A stretch of 64,000 nucleotides of DNA from Candidatus Barnesiella excrementigallinarum (GTDB lineage Bacteria > Bacteroidota > Bacteroidia > Bacteroidales > Barnesiellaceae). A model generated the notes under the pieces. The model did no database searches and had not been told where the DNA came from. It saw only the letters and a program-made list of their open reading frames with translations. Location: contig DXFL01000030.1 of assembly GCA_019114445.1 (NCBI GenBank), positions 107,287 through 171,286 on the forward strand, given 5' to 3'. Every line of letters begins with the position of its first letter. The stretch's first letter is position 1. Below, one piece after another: positions 49,447-57,296 of the stretch. The translations under genes were made by a program, and so were the position numbers.

Positions 49447-49473
49447 CAACATCAAACTCATTTTTGACACACA

Positions 49474-49533
49474 ATGAAGAATTTTGATTTTGCATATTAC
49501 TTTGACTTTTATTTTTATTTTGAGCCAAAATAA
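49474..49533 (+). CDS. Phe/Tyr leader peptide of the aromatic amino acid operon
   Basis: A 19-codon reading frame, below the ORF-track limit: MKNFDFAYYFDFYFYFEPK. Ten of 19 residues are Phe (6, all TTT) or Tyr (4), the two products of the operon downstream. It follows a complete promoter by about 27 bases. The sequence around its end can fold (TTTTTATTTTG, 49512-49522, with CAAAATAAAAA, 49526-49536). The stop codon lies one base ahead of the antiterminator segment. This is the arrangement of pheL-type leaders: ribosomes stalling at Phe or Tyr codons would favour antitermination. It is unlikely to have a role as a finished peptide. Composition and position make this very convincing, though translation is not proven. 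Confidence 0.88.
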   Translation: MKNFDFAYYFDFYFYFEPK

Positions 49534-49534
49534 A

Positions 49535-49622
49535 AACGGGGTTTTATGCCAAAATCTATTGTAAAGAATAATATAAAGTTTACCACAATAAAATCCCGTT
49601 CAAGTATGAGCGGGATTTTTTA
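49535..49622 (+). promoter_or_regulatory. Ribosome-mediated transcription attenuator (antiterminator and terminator)
   Basis: Segment 2, AACGGGGTTTTAT (49535-49547), starts right after the leader stop and is complementary over 13 bases (one G-T) to segment 3, ATAAAATCCCGTT (49588-49600). Segment 3 is also the 5' arm of a terminator: AAAATCCCG (49590-49598) pairs with CGGGATTTT (49611-49619), with additional pairs inside the loop, followed by TTAT. The two structures exclude each other. A ribosome at the leader stop would cover segment 2 and allow termination; one stalled on Phe/Tyr codons would leave segment 2 free and allow read-through into pheA. Confidence 0.85.
49589..49622 (+). terminator. 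Attenuator terminator hairpin ahead of pheA
   Basis: AAAATCCCG/CGGGATTTT stem with loop TTCAAGTATGAG, which can extend the pairing by four, and a run of six T residues at the 3' end (49616-49621). It ends about 24 bases before the pheA ATG, so any termination here must be conditional. Confidence 0.88.
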
Positions 49623-49645
49623 TAAAACAGACTATAAGAATCGAC

Positions 49646-50491
49646 ATGAGTAAAAGAGTTACCATACAAGGGATAGCCGGTTGTTACCACGAAGCCGCCG
49701 CACGAGCCTACTTCGAGGACGAAGAGATCGAGACTGTGGCTTGCTCGACCTTCCCCGAAATGTTCGAGCGCATGGACAGCGACCGCACCCTGCTGGGGAT
49801 TATAGCCATCGAGAACACCATTGCCGGCAGCCTGCTGCAAAACCACGAACTGCTGCGCAAAAGCGAATTGAGCATTATTGGAGAATACAAATTGCGTATT
49901 TCGCACGTATTGGCAGCCCTGCCGGGCGAAACCCTCGACGACATACGCGAAGTAAACTCCCACCCGATGGCGTTAATGCAATGCGGCGAATTTTTACAAG
50001 CCCACCCCCAAATGAAAGTGGTAGAAAAAGACGACACGGCCGGCAGCGCACAAGAGATTTCCCAACACCACCTATCGGGCCACGCAGCCATCTGCGGGAA
50101 ACTGGCGGCCGAAATTTACCACATGAACGTCTTGGCCGAAGGAATCGAGACAAACAAACGCAACTTTACCCGTTTCCTGATCCTTGCCGACCCGTTTTAC
50201 AGCGAAATCCTTACCGCCGGCAAACGGATAAACAAATCGTCGTTGGTATTCAGTCTGCCCCATACGCAAGGCAGCCTCTCGAAAGTGCTCACGATTCTTT
50301 CGTTCTACGACATCAACCTGTCGAAAATACAGTCCATGCCCATCATCGGGCGAGAGTGGGAATATCGGTTCTACATCGACCTCACATTCGACAACTTCAC
50401 CCGATACAAGCAGTCGCTCGAAGCCATCAGACCATTGACCAAAGATTTCAAAATACTCGGAGAATATGCAGAATTCAACAAACCCCTTTAA
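49646..50491 (+). CDS. pheA: Prephenate dehydratase
   Basis: Converts prephenate to phenylpyruvate, the Phe-specific step. The 281-residue protein is a stand-alone dehydratase, with chorismate mutase carried elsewhere in the operon. The periplasmic-binding-like PDT fold includes VTIQGIAGCYHEAAARAYF at the start and EGIETNKRNFTRFLIL, containing the catalytic TRF motif. A C-terminal ACT domain (about residues 195-275; SSLVFSLPHTQGSLSKVLTI) should give feedback inhibition by Phe. The start ATG follows the attenuator terminator by 24 bases. The next gene overlaps its end by 26 bases, implying translational coupling. Confidence 0.95.
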   Translation: MSKRVTIQGIAGCYHEAAARAYFEDEEIETVACSTFPEMFERMDSDRTLLGIIAIENTIAGSLLQNHELLRKSELSIIGEYKLRISHVLAALPGETLDDIREVNSHPMALMQCGEFLQAHPQMKVVEKDDTAGSAQEISQHHLSGHAAICGKLAAEIYHMNVLAEGIETNKRNFTRFLILADPFYSEILTAGKRINKSSLVFSLPHTQGSLSKVLTILSFYDINLSKIQSMPIIGREWEYRFYIDLTFDNFTRYKQSLEAIRPLTKDFKILGEYAEFNKPL

Positions 50492-51650
50492 CATAACACC
50501 CGCCAACCGGGTCAACACCGTGAGTGAATACTATTTCTCGAAAAAACTGAGAGAGATAGCCGAATTGAATGCCCGTGGACTAAATATCATAAGTTTGGGC
50601 ATAGGTGGTCCCGACCGGCCCCCTCATGCCGCTACCATCGATACGCTCTGCACAGAAAGCCGGCGTCCCGACGTCCACAGCTACCAACCCTACGTGGGAA
50701 TACCCGAATTGCGACAGGCTTTTGCCGACTGGTATGCCCGTTGGTACGGCGTGACACTCGACCCCCAAAAAGAGATTCAGCCGCTTATCGGTTCGAAAGA
50801 GGGTATACTCCACATTAGCCTCGCCTTCCTCAACGCGGGCGACGGAGTATTGGTACCCAACCCGGGCTATCCCACATACAGCTCGGTGAGCCGATTGGCC
50901 GAAGCCGAAATTTTCACTTACGACCTCGACGAAAATAACGGATGGCAGCCCGATTTCGACCAACTGGAATCGCTACCGCTCGACCGCATAAAACTCATGT
51001 GGGTCAACTACCCCAATATGCCTACCGGCGCCAACGCCTCGATGGAACTGTTCGCCCGGCTGGTCGATTTCGGGAAACGGCACCACATCATTATTGTCAA
51101 CGACAACCCATACAGTTTTATCCTCAACGACAAGCCCATCAGTCTGTTGGCGGTACCCGGAGCCAAAGATATTTGTATCGAGATGAACTCGCTGAGCAAA
51201 TCGCACAACATGGCCGGGTGGCGTATTGGAATGTTGGCATCCAACCCGCAATTCGTAGAATGGATACTACGGGTAAAGAGCAACATCGACTCCGGTATGT
51301 TCAGGCCTCTGCAAAGTGCGGCCATCAAGGCTCTCGCCTGCGAAAAAGAGTGGTACGACAAAGTAAACGCCACTTACCGCAAACGCCGCCGCATTGCCGA
51401 GAAAATCATGCAAGCCCTCGGATGCAGCTACGACCCGTCACAAGTAGGCCTGTTTGTCTGGGGCAGAATCCCCGACGAAGCCAAAGACGCCGAATCGTTG
51501 GCCGACGAAATACTGTACAACGCCCACGTGTTCGTCACACCCGGATTTATATTCGGGAGCCGGGGCAACCGTTACATACGCATTTCGCTATGCGCCCCCG
51601 AAGAAAAAATGGAAGAGGCATTACACCGTATCGAAAAAATAAAATCATAA
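50466..51650 (+). CDS. PLP-dependent class I/II aminotransferase (aromatic)
   Basis: Transaminase expected to convert phenylpyruvate and 4-hydroxyphenylpyruvate to Phe and Tyr, inferred from its place between pheA and the DAHP synthase gene. The 394-residue protein has fold-type I features: ISLGIGGPDRPPH near the N-terminus, PGYPTYSS, YPNMPTGANA, NDNPYS, and the PLP lysine in NSLSKSHNMAGWRIG. The C-terminal Arg for the substrate carboxylate is in NRYIRISLCAP. Sequence alone resembles LL-diaminopimelate/aspartate-type aminotransferases, so substrate is inferred from the operon. The start overlaps pheA by 26 bases; later ATGs would truncate the fold. Confidence 0.9.
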   Translation: MQNSTNPFNITPANRVNTVSEYYFSKKLREIAELNARGLNIISLGIGGPDRPPHAATIDTLCTESRRPDVHSYQPYVGIPELRQAFADWYARWYGVTLDPQKEIQPLIGSKEGILHISLAFLNAGDGVLVPNPGYPTYSSVSRLAEAEIFTYDLDENNGWQPDFDQLESLPLDRIKLMWVNYPNMPTGANASMELFARLVDFGKRHHIIIVNDNPYSFILNDKPISLLAVPGAKDICIEMNSLSKSHNMAGWRIGMLASNPQFVEWILRVKSNIDSGMFRPLQSAAIKALACEKEWYDKVNATYRKRRRIAEKIMQALGCSYDPSQVGLFVWGRIPDEAKDAESLADEILYNAHVFVTPGFIFGSRGNRYIRISLCAPEEKMEEALHRIEKIKS

Positions 51651-51662
51651 AAACATATCACC

Positions 51663-52727
51663 ATGAACGATTTACAATCTATCTTACTTCCCGGAGTAGA
51701 CGCTAAACGTCCCATCATCATAGCCGGCCCGTGCAGTGCCGAAACCGAAGAGCAAGTAATGACAACAGCCCGAAAACTGGCCGAGAGAGATATAAAAATA
51801 TTCCGCGCAGGCATTTGGAAACCCCGCACCAAACCGGGAGGATTCGAAGGCGTAGGCGTTGAAGGACTGGCGTGGCTGAAACGGGTAAAAGAAGAGACCG
51901 GTATGTACACTGCTACCGAAGTAGCCAACGAACGCCACGTGTTCGAAGCCTTGAAACATGGTATCGACATCTTGTGGATAGGCGCACGCACCACGGCCAA
52001 CCCCTTTGCCGTGCAAGAGATTGCCAACGCCTTGAAAGGGGTGGATATTCCCATCTTGATTAAAAACCCGGTAAACCCCGACTTGGAACTGTGGATCGGT
52101 GCCGTCGAACGCATATACAACGCCGGGCTCCACAAACTGGCCGTCATACACCGGGGATTCAGCAGCTACGACAAACAGTTGTACCGCAATATGCCCCAAT
52201 GGCATATCCCCATCGAGTTACGCCGCCGGTTGCCCAATCTGCCCATATTCTGCGATCCCAGCCACATCGGCGGGAAACGCGAACTCGTAGCTCCGCTATG
52301 CCAACAGGCTATGGACTTGGGATTCGACGGATTAATCGTAGAATCGCATTGCGATCCCGACTGCGCATGGAGCGATAAGAATCAGCAAGTTACCCCCGAT
52401 GCTTTGGACTACATACTCAATATGCTGGTTATCCGCGAAACCACGCAAACCACCGAAAACCTCTCGGAACTGCGCCACCAAATAGACGAACTCGACAATC
52501 AACTGCTCGAACTGTTGGCCAAACGTATGCGGGTATCGCGCGAAATAGGACAGTACAAAAAAGAGCACAGTATGCCCATATTGCAAACCAACCGCTACGA
52601 CGAAATTCTGCAAAAACGCATGGCTCAGGCCGTAGAATTGGGAATGGGTGCCGAATTTATGAAAGAGGTGATGCAAGCGATACACGAAGAGTCGGTTCAC
52701 CAACAAATGGAAATTATCAACAAATAG
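51663..52727 (+). CDS. Bifunctional DAHP synthase / chorismate mutase (type II)
   Basis: Fuses the first step of the shikimate pathway (PEP + erythrose-4-phosphate to DAHP) with chorismate mutase. Residues 1-260 are a type I-beta, KdsA-like DAHP synthase: IIIAGPCSAETEEQ, FRAGIWKPRTKPGGFEG, IHRGFSSYD and FCDPSHIGGKREL. Residues about 265-354 are an AroQ mutase with ELRHQIDELDNQLLELLAKR, MRVSREIGQYK and a C-terminal helix (IHEESVHQQ). This architecture is known in Bacteroidota, where the mutase domain also mediates feedback on the synthase. The fusion explains why pheA and tyrA here lack mutase domains. It lies 12 bases after the aminotransferase and 9 before tyrA. Confidence 0.95.
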   Translation: MNDLQSILLPGVDAKRPIIIAGPCSAETEEQVMTTARKLAERDIKIFRAGIWKPRTKPGGFEGVGVEGLAWLKRVKEETGMYTATEVANERHVFEALKHGIDILWIGARTTANPFAVQEIANALKGVDIPILIKNPVNPDLELWIGAVERIYNAGLHKLAVIHRGFSSYDKQLYRNMPQWHIPIELRRRLPNLPIFCDPSHIGGKRELVAPLCQQAMDLGFDGLIVESHCDPDCAWSDKNQQVTPDALDYILNMLVIRETTQTTENLSELRHQIDELDNQLLELLAKRMRVSREIGQYKKEHSMPILQTNRYDEILQKRMAQAVELGMGAEFMKEVMQAIHEESVHQQMEIINK

Positions 52728-52736
52728 GAGGCTTTT

Positions 52737-53510
52737 ATGAAAATAGTAATTTTGGGAGCCGGGAAAATGGGCTCGTTCTTTGCCGATGTGCTTAGTTTCG
52801 ACCACGAGGTAGCCCTCTACGACATAGATCCTCGCCGGTTAAGGTTTGCCTTCAACACCCTACGCATGACCCAGCCCGAAGAGATACGCGATTTTGCGCC
52901 CGACTTGGTCATCAACGCAGCCACTGTAAAGTATACGATCGAAGCATTTCGGGCGGTACTCCCCTATTTGCCGAAACAAACAATCCTCTCGGATATTGCC
53001 TCGGTTAAAACCGGGCTACCCGAATTTTACGCCCAAGCCGGCCACCCGTTCGTATCGACCCACCCCATGTTCGGCCCTACCTTTGCCAGCCTGAGCGACC
53101 TGAGTATGCAAAACACCATTATCATCACCGAGGGCGACCACATGGGAAAAATCTTTTTCAAAGACATTTACCAACGGTTACGGCTAAACATCTTCGAATA
53201 CAGTTTTAAGGAGCACGACGAGACCATTGCCTACTCGCTCTCCATACCCTTTACCTCCACGCTGGTGTTTGCCTCGATCATGAAACATCAGGACGCTCCC
53301 GGTACAACCTTCAAACGCCACATGGACATCGCGAGAGGTCTGCTATCGGAGGACGACTTCTTGTTGACCGAGATTCTGTTCAACCCCAACACCCCCGATC
53401 AAGTACGGCGAATACAGGAACAGCTCTCGAACCTTCTCGACATTATCGAGCATAAAGACACCGAGAAGATGCAGGAATACCTCACCCGAGTAAGAAAAAA
53501 CATAGAATAA
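52737..53510 (+). CDS. tyrA: Prephenate dehydrogenase
   Basis: NAD(P)-dependent oxidative decarboxylation of prephenate to 4-hydroxyphenylpyruvate, the Tyr-specific step. The 257-residue protein has the Rossmann start MKIVILGAGKMGSFFADVLS, the DIASVKTGLPEF motif typical of TyrA, the catalytic His region FVSTHPMFGPTFASLSD, and a helical C-terminal domain (about 155-257). There is no ACT or mutase domain. It closes the Phe/Tyr operon and is followed by a strong terminator, so all four enzymes lie under the leader-peptide attenuator. Confidence 0.93.
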   Translation: MKIVILGAGKMGSFFADVLSFDHEVALYDIDPRRLRFAFNTLRMTQPEEIRDFAPDLVINAATVKYTIEAFRAVLPYLPKQTILSDIASVKTGLPEFYAQAGHPFVSTHPMFGPTFASLSDLSMQNTIIITEGDHMGKIFFKDIYQRLRLNIFEYSFKEHDETIAYSLSIPFTSTLVFASIMKHQDAPGTTFKRHMDIARGLLSEDDFLLTEILFNPNTPDQVRRIQEQLSNLLDIIEHKDTEKMQEYLTRVRKNIE

Positions 53511-53524
53511 CACCCCATTCCCTA

Positions 53525-53567
53525 CCGCCATAAAAACCCGTTCCATACAGTTTTTATGGCGGTTTTT
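53525..53567 (+). terminator. Rho-independent terminator of the Phe/Tyr operon
   Basis: CCGCCATAAAAAC pairs perfectly with GTTTTTATGGCGG around a 12-base loop and is followed by TTTTT. It lies 14 bases past the tyrA stop. Confidence 0.92.
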
Positions 53568-53771
53568 ACCGTCTTTAAACAGAGCTTGTGAAAGCTTATA
53601 AATTATTCGCAATCAATCGATTTTAAGCCTATAATCCAACAACGGAAAGTACCGGTCTTTCTGTTCGAATCCCCATTACTCAACCTCCGGGAGACGACCA
53701 ATCGCCCAAGTGTCGCATTACATTTAAAAGTGAATTTGGAATAATCTTTTCTTTTCTTGCAAAAGAATACC

Positions 53772-53779
53772 TATATTTG
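53772..53779 (+). promoter_or_regulatory. Promoter -7 box of the dxs-trk operon
   Basis: TATATTTG matches TAnnTTTG and lies 51 bases before the small membrane protein ATG. No TTTG at the proper -33 distance. Confidence 0.5.
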
Positions 53780-53830
53780 TAGGTTGACTTTGGAGGTTAT
53801 ACCTGCACATCGAAAAACCCGAAATTTGAT

Positions 53831-54010
53831 ATGAGAAAATATAATGCGTTTCGTATTTCATGTATAGCGCTGCTATGGCTCTTTTTATGTGTATTGCTCA
53901 TTCGGACAAAAGGCATTTCGGGACTGATATTGTTTGAGATAGCGGTCTCGGGTATCATTGTATTCGTACCTCTCTACAAACAGTGGAAAAAAGAGAGCAA
54001 AGGCAAATGA
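53831..54010 (+). CDS. Small two-helix membrane protein
   Basis: A 59-residue reading frame missed by the ORF track because of its length. It begins at an ATG after a promoter box and ends 22 bases before dxs. Two hydrophobic helices are visible, ISCIALLWLFLCVLLI (about residues 9-24) and ISGLILFEIAVSGIIVFVPL (about 29-48), separated by a short basic turn (RTKG) and ending in a basic, hydrophilic tail (YKQWKKESKGK). The layout suggests an inner-membrane hairpin with both ends in the cytoplasm. I do not recognise a family. Reading frame, composition and spacing to dxs argue that it is translated. Confidence 0.7.
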   Translation: MRKYNAFRISCIALLWLFLCVLLIRTKGISGLILFEIAVSGIIVFVPLYKQWKKESKGK

Positions 54011-54032
54011 GCCGCCAAGTCGATAAAAAACA

Positions 54033-55937
54033 ATGGAAATGGAAGCCGATAACATAGAACTACTCAAACAGATAAATCTTCCCGCCGACCTGCGCAAACT
54101 GCCGGTCGAAAAATTGCCAGAGGTTTGCGCCGAGATACGGCGATTCCTCATCGACTCGCTCTCGCACAACCCGGGCCACTTCGGGTCGAGCATGGGAGCT
54201 GTCGAATTGACCGTGGCGCTGCACTATGTGTTCGACACCCCTTACGACCGAATCGTATGGGACGTAGGGCACCAAGCCTACGGACACAAAATACTCACCG
54301 GCCGCCGGGAGCAATTCGATACCTGCCGCAAGTTGAACGGGCTGAGCGGATTTCCCAACCCGGCCGAAAGCGAATACGATGCCTTCATCGCCGGGCACGC
54401 TTCCAACTCCATATCGGCGGCATTGGGTATGGCCATAGCCACGCAACTGAAACACGAACGAAAGGAGCGCAAAGTCATTGCGGTCATCGGCGATGCCTCG
54501 ATTGCCGGAGGGTTGGCCTTCGAGGGATTGAACAACGCCTCGACCAATCCCAACAACCTGCTCATCATCTTGAACGACAACGATATGGCCATCGACCATA
54601 ACGTAGGCGGAATGAACGAATATTTGGTAAACATTACCACATCGAGAGGTTATAACAAGTTACGCTACGATGCTTACCGCACGTTGCGCAAACTGAATCT
54701 GATAGACGAAGACCACCGGGGCGCAATACTCCGGTTCAACAATAGCCTGAAAGCACTGCTCACCAAACAGCAGAACATATTCGAAGGGTTAAACATACGC
54801 TACTTCGGGCCCATCGACGGGCACAACGTCATCAATATCGTCAATAAACTCAACGATATAAAAGACATGACCGGGCCCAAGATACTCCACCTGCGCACCA
54901 TCAAGGGAAAAGGATACGCCCCGGCCGAAAAAGAGCCGACCATTTGGCATGCTCCGGGCTGCTTCAACCCCGAGACGGGCAACAGGATAGTGGCCAGTTC
55001 CGAACAAAAACCACCTAAATTTCAAGATGTATTCGGGCAAACTTTGGTCGAATTGGCCCAAAAGAACGACAAAATTACCGTAATCACCCCGGCCATGCCC
55101 ACCGGCAGTTCGGCCTGCTTCATGATGGAAAAATTCCCCAAAAGGTCTTTCGATGTAGGAATCTCCGAAGAACACGCCGTTACCTTTGCCGCCGGATTGG
55201 CCAAAGAGGGATTGCAACCCTTTTGCAGTATCTACTCTACATTCCTCCAACGGGGATTCGATGAGGTGATTCACGATGTCGCAATACAAAATTTACCCGT
55301 AACATTCTGCATAGACCGCGCCGGACTTGTGGGCGAAGATGGGGTTACCCATCATGGAGCTTTCGACATAAGCTACCTCCGTTGCATCCCCAATATGACC
55401 ATTGCCGCCCCTATGGACGAGCACTATCTGCGGCACCTCATGTATACGGCTCAATGTACCAACCACGGGCCATTTGCCATTCGTTATCCCAGAGGGAACG
55501 GCTCCCTTGTCGATTGGGAATGCCCCATGCAGGAAATTCCTATCGGGAAAGGCCGCAAGATATGCGACGGCGAAGAACTTGCCGTACTGAGTATCGGGAC
55601 CATAGGCATACCCGCCCGGCAGGCTGTATTGCGGGCCCATGAAGCCGGTGTAAATGCCGCCCTTTACGACATGATTTTCGTCAAGCCCCTCGACGAAGAA
55701 CTGCTTCACGAAATAGCTAAAAAATACAAGCGAATCGTCACGATCGAAGAGGGTTGTATAAACGGAGGATTCGGTAGTGCGATTTTGGAGTTTATGGCCG
55801 ACAACGGTTATTCACCTCGCATAAAAAGAATGGGTATCCCCGACAAATTCATACCGCAAGGCTCCGTAAAAGAGCTACACGCCTTGTGCGGCATAGACGA
55901 AGAGAACATTTATTCGACAATTATAGGCAACTGGTAA
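54033..55937 (+). CDS. dxs: 1-deoxy-D-xylulose-5-phosphate synthase
   Basis: Thiamine-diphosphate enzyme condensing pyruvate and glyceraldehyde-3-phosphate, first step of the MEP isoprenoid pathway. The 634-residue protein has [20 protein letters not shown] with a catalytic His, [17 protein letters not shown], and the TPP motif [18 protein letters not shown]. The pyrimidine domain has [20 protein letters not shown] with the catalytic Glu, and [18 protein letters not shown] follows. The C-terminal transketolase-type domain is complete. Two in-frame ATGs lie at 54033 and 54039, and the choice hardly matters. It is followed by trkA after 16 bases and preceded by the small membrane protein, all on one strand. 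Confidence 0.97.
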   Translation: MEMEADNIELLKQINLPADLRKLPVEKLPEVCAEIRRFLIDSLSHNPGHFGSSMGAVELTVALHYVFDTPYDRIVWDVGHQAYGHKILTGRREQFDTCRKLNGLSGFPNPAESEYDAFIAGHASNSISAALGMAIATQLKHERKERKVIAVIGDASIAGGLAFEGLNNASTNPNNLLIILNDNDMAIDHNVGGMNEYLVNITTSRGYNKLRYDAYRTLRKLNLIDEDHRGAILRFNNSLKALLTKQQNIFEGLNIRYFGPIDGHNVINIVNKLNDIKDMTGPKILHLRTIKGKGYAPAEKEPTIWHAPGCFNPETGNRIVASSEQKPPKFQDVFGQTLVELAQKNDKITVITPAMPTGSSACFMMEKFPKRSFDVGISEEHAVTFAAGLAKEGLQPFCSIYSTFLQRGFDEVIHDVAIQNLPVTFCIDRAGLVGEDGVTHHGAFDISYLRCIPNMTIAAPMDEHYLRHLMYTAQCTNHGPFAIRYPRGNGSLVDWECPMQEIPIGKGRKICDGEELAVLSIGTIGIPARQAVLRAHEAGVNAALYDMIFVKPLDEELLHEIAKKYKRIVTIEEGCINGGFGSAILEFMADNGYSPRIKRMGIPDKFIPQGSVKELHALCGIDEENIYSTIIGNW

Positions 55938-55953
55938 ACAAAAAGGCACTGTT

Positions 55954-57288
55954 ATGAAAATAATCATCGCCGGAGCTGGAGAAGTAGGAACCCACTTGGC
56001 CAAGCTTCTTTCCCGGGAAGAACAAGACATTATCCTCATCGACAAAGACGAAGAGAAACTGCGGGAACTCGATGCAAATTACAACCTGATGACTATCGTG
56101 GGAAATCCCACCGCATTCCAAACTTTGAAACAAGCCGAAGTTCATCAAGCCGATTTGTTTATCGCTGTCATGCCTTTTGAAACCCGCAACATCATGGCTT
56201 GTACCATGGCCTCGAAATTAGGAGCGAAAAAAACACTGGCGAGAGTGGACAATTATGAATATCTGTTACCCGAAAACAAAGCTTTTTTCGATAGTTTGGG
56301 TGTAAATGAGCTTATTTATCCCGAAAAACTGGCAGCCGAAGAGGTAATAACTGCTCTGAAACATACTTGGACCCGCAACTGGTTTGAACTTTGTAACGGC
56401 GAACTGATTGTATTAAGCGTGAAACTGCACGACAATGCAAAAATACTAAACAAAAAACTGTTCGAACTCACCACGGCCGACAGCCAATACCACATTGCGG
56501 CCATCAAACGAATGCACGAAACCATTATCCCAAGAGGTAGCGATGAGATAAAATCGGGCGACATCGCCTATTTTACCACCACACCCAATCATATTCGGGA
56601 AATTCAGGAACTATCGGGCGAAACAGAAACAGATATCCACAAAGTAATGATTATGGGGGGCAGCCGAATAGCCATTCGCATATCGAGCTATGCCCCCGAC
56701 GACATGACAATAAAACTCATCGAGTGCGACAGGCAAAAAAGTTACAAACTGGCCGAGTATATGAACGATGTAATTATCATACAAGGCGACGGCCGCAATG
56801 TAGATCTGTTGAAAGAAGAGGGTATTCGCGACATGGATGCGTTCATTGCCTTGACCGACAGTTCGGAAACCAATATACTCTCCTGCCTCACCGCCAAAGA
56901 GTTAGGCGTAAACAAAACCATTGCCGAAGTGGAGAATATCCAGTTTATCTCGACAGCCGAACGGTTGAACATCGGGAACATCATCAACAAGAAACTATTG
57001 GCTGCAAGCCGTATTTTCCAGTTGCTGCTCGACGAAGACTCCTCGAATGCCAAATGCCTCGCCCTATCCGATGCCGAAGTGGTAGAATTGGTCGCAAAAG
57101 AGAACTCAAAAATCACCAAAGCTCCGGTAAAAGAACTGAAACTGCCTACCGACCTCACAATTGGCGGACTAGTTCGCGACGGTCACGGTATGATTGTAAC
57201 CGGTAATACCCATATACAACCCAACGACCATGTCGTCATTTTCTGTTTAGACACAGCCTTACACAAAATAGAGAAGCTATTCAATTAA
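55954..57288 (+). CDS. trkA: Trk potassium uptake regulator TrkA
   Basis: Cytoplasmic NAD(H)-binding gating protein of the Trk K+ system. The 444-residue protein has two RCK units: the first with MKIIIAGAGEVGTHLAKLLS and the Asp of IDKDEEKLREL, followed by a TrkA-C domain (about 145-225). The second has VMIMGGSRIAIRISSYAP and a second TrkA-C domain near the C-terminus (VKELKLPTDLTIGGLVRDG). Architecture and length are those of E. coli TrkA (458). The trkH channel gene starts 8 bases after its stop, giving a complete TrkAH pair. Confidence 0.96.
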   Translation: MKIIIAGAGEVGTHLAKLLSREEQDIILIDKDEEKLRELDANYNLMTIVGNPTAFQTLKQAEVHQADLFIAVMPFETRNIMACTMASKLGAKKTLARVDNYEYLLPENKAFFDSLGVNELIYPEKLAAEEVITALKHTWTRNWFELCNGELIVLSVKLHDNAKILNKKLFELTTADSQYHIAAIKRMHETIIPRGSDEIKSGDIAYFTTTPNHIREIQELSGETETDIHKVMIMGGSRIAIRISSYAPDDMTIKLIECDRQKSYKLAEYMNDVIIIQGDGRNVDLLKEEGIRDMDAFIALTDSSETNILSCLTAKELGVNKTIAEVENIQFISTAERLNIGNIINKKLLAASRIFQLLLDEDSSNAKCLALSDAEVVELVAKENSKITKAPVKELKLPTDLTIGGLVRDGHGMIVTGNTHIQPNDHVVIFCLDTALHKIEKLFN

Positions 57289-57296
57289 CACTTGCT

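Larger units (their letters stand above)
53511..53830. other. Intergenic region between tyrA and small membrane protein gene
   Basis: 320 bases containing the tyrA terminator (53525-53567) and the promoter box of the next operon (53772-53779). In between I see no gene; a short tRNA-like T-loop sequence near 53663 has no matching stems. Confidence 0.6.

Noticed and set aside
49169-49622. Riboswitch or T-box upstream of pheA
   Set aside because: T-boxes are long structured leaders with a conserved AGGGUGGNACCGCG element, which is absent here; the short coding leader with Phe/Tyr codons explains the terminator fully.
53663-53674. GTTCGAATCCCC, a tRNA T-loop-like sequence
   Set aside because: Neither the 5-base T stem, an anticodon arm nor an acceptor stem can be built around it.
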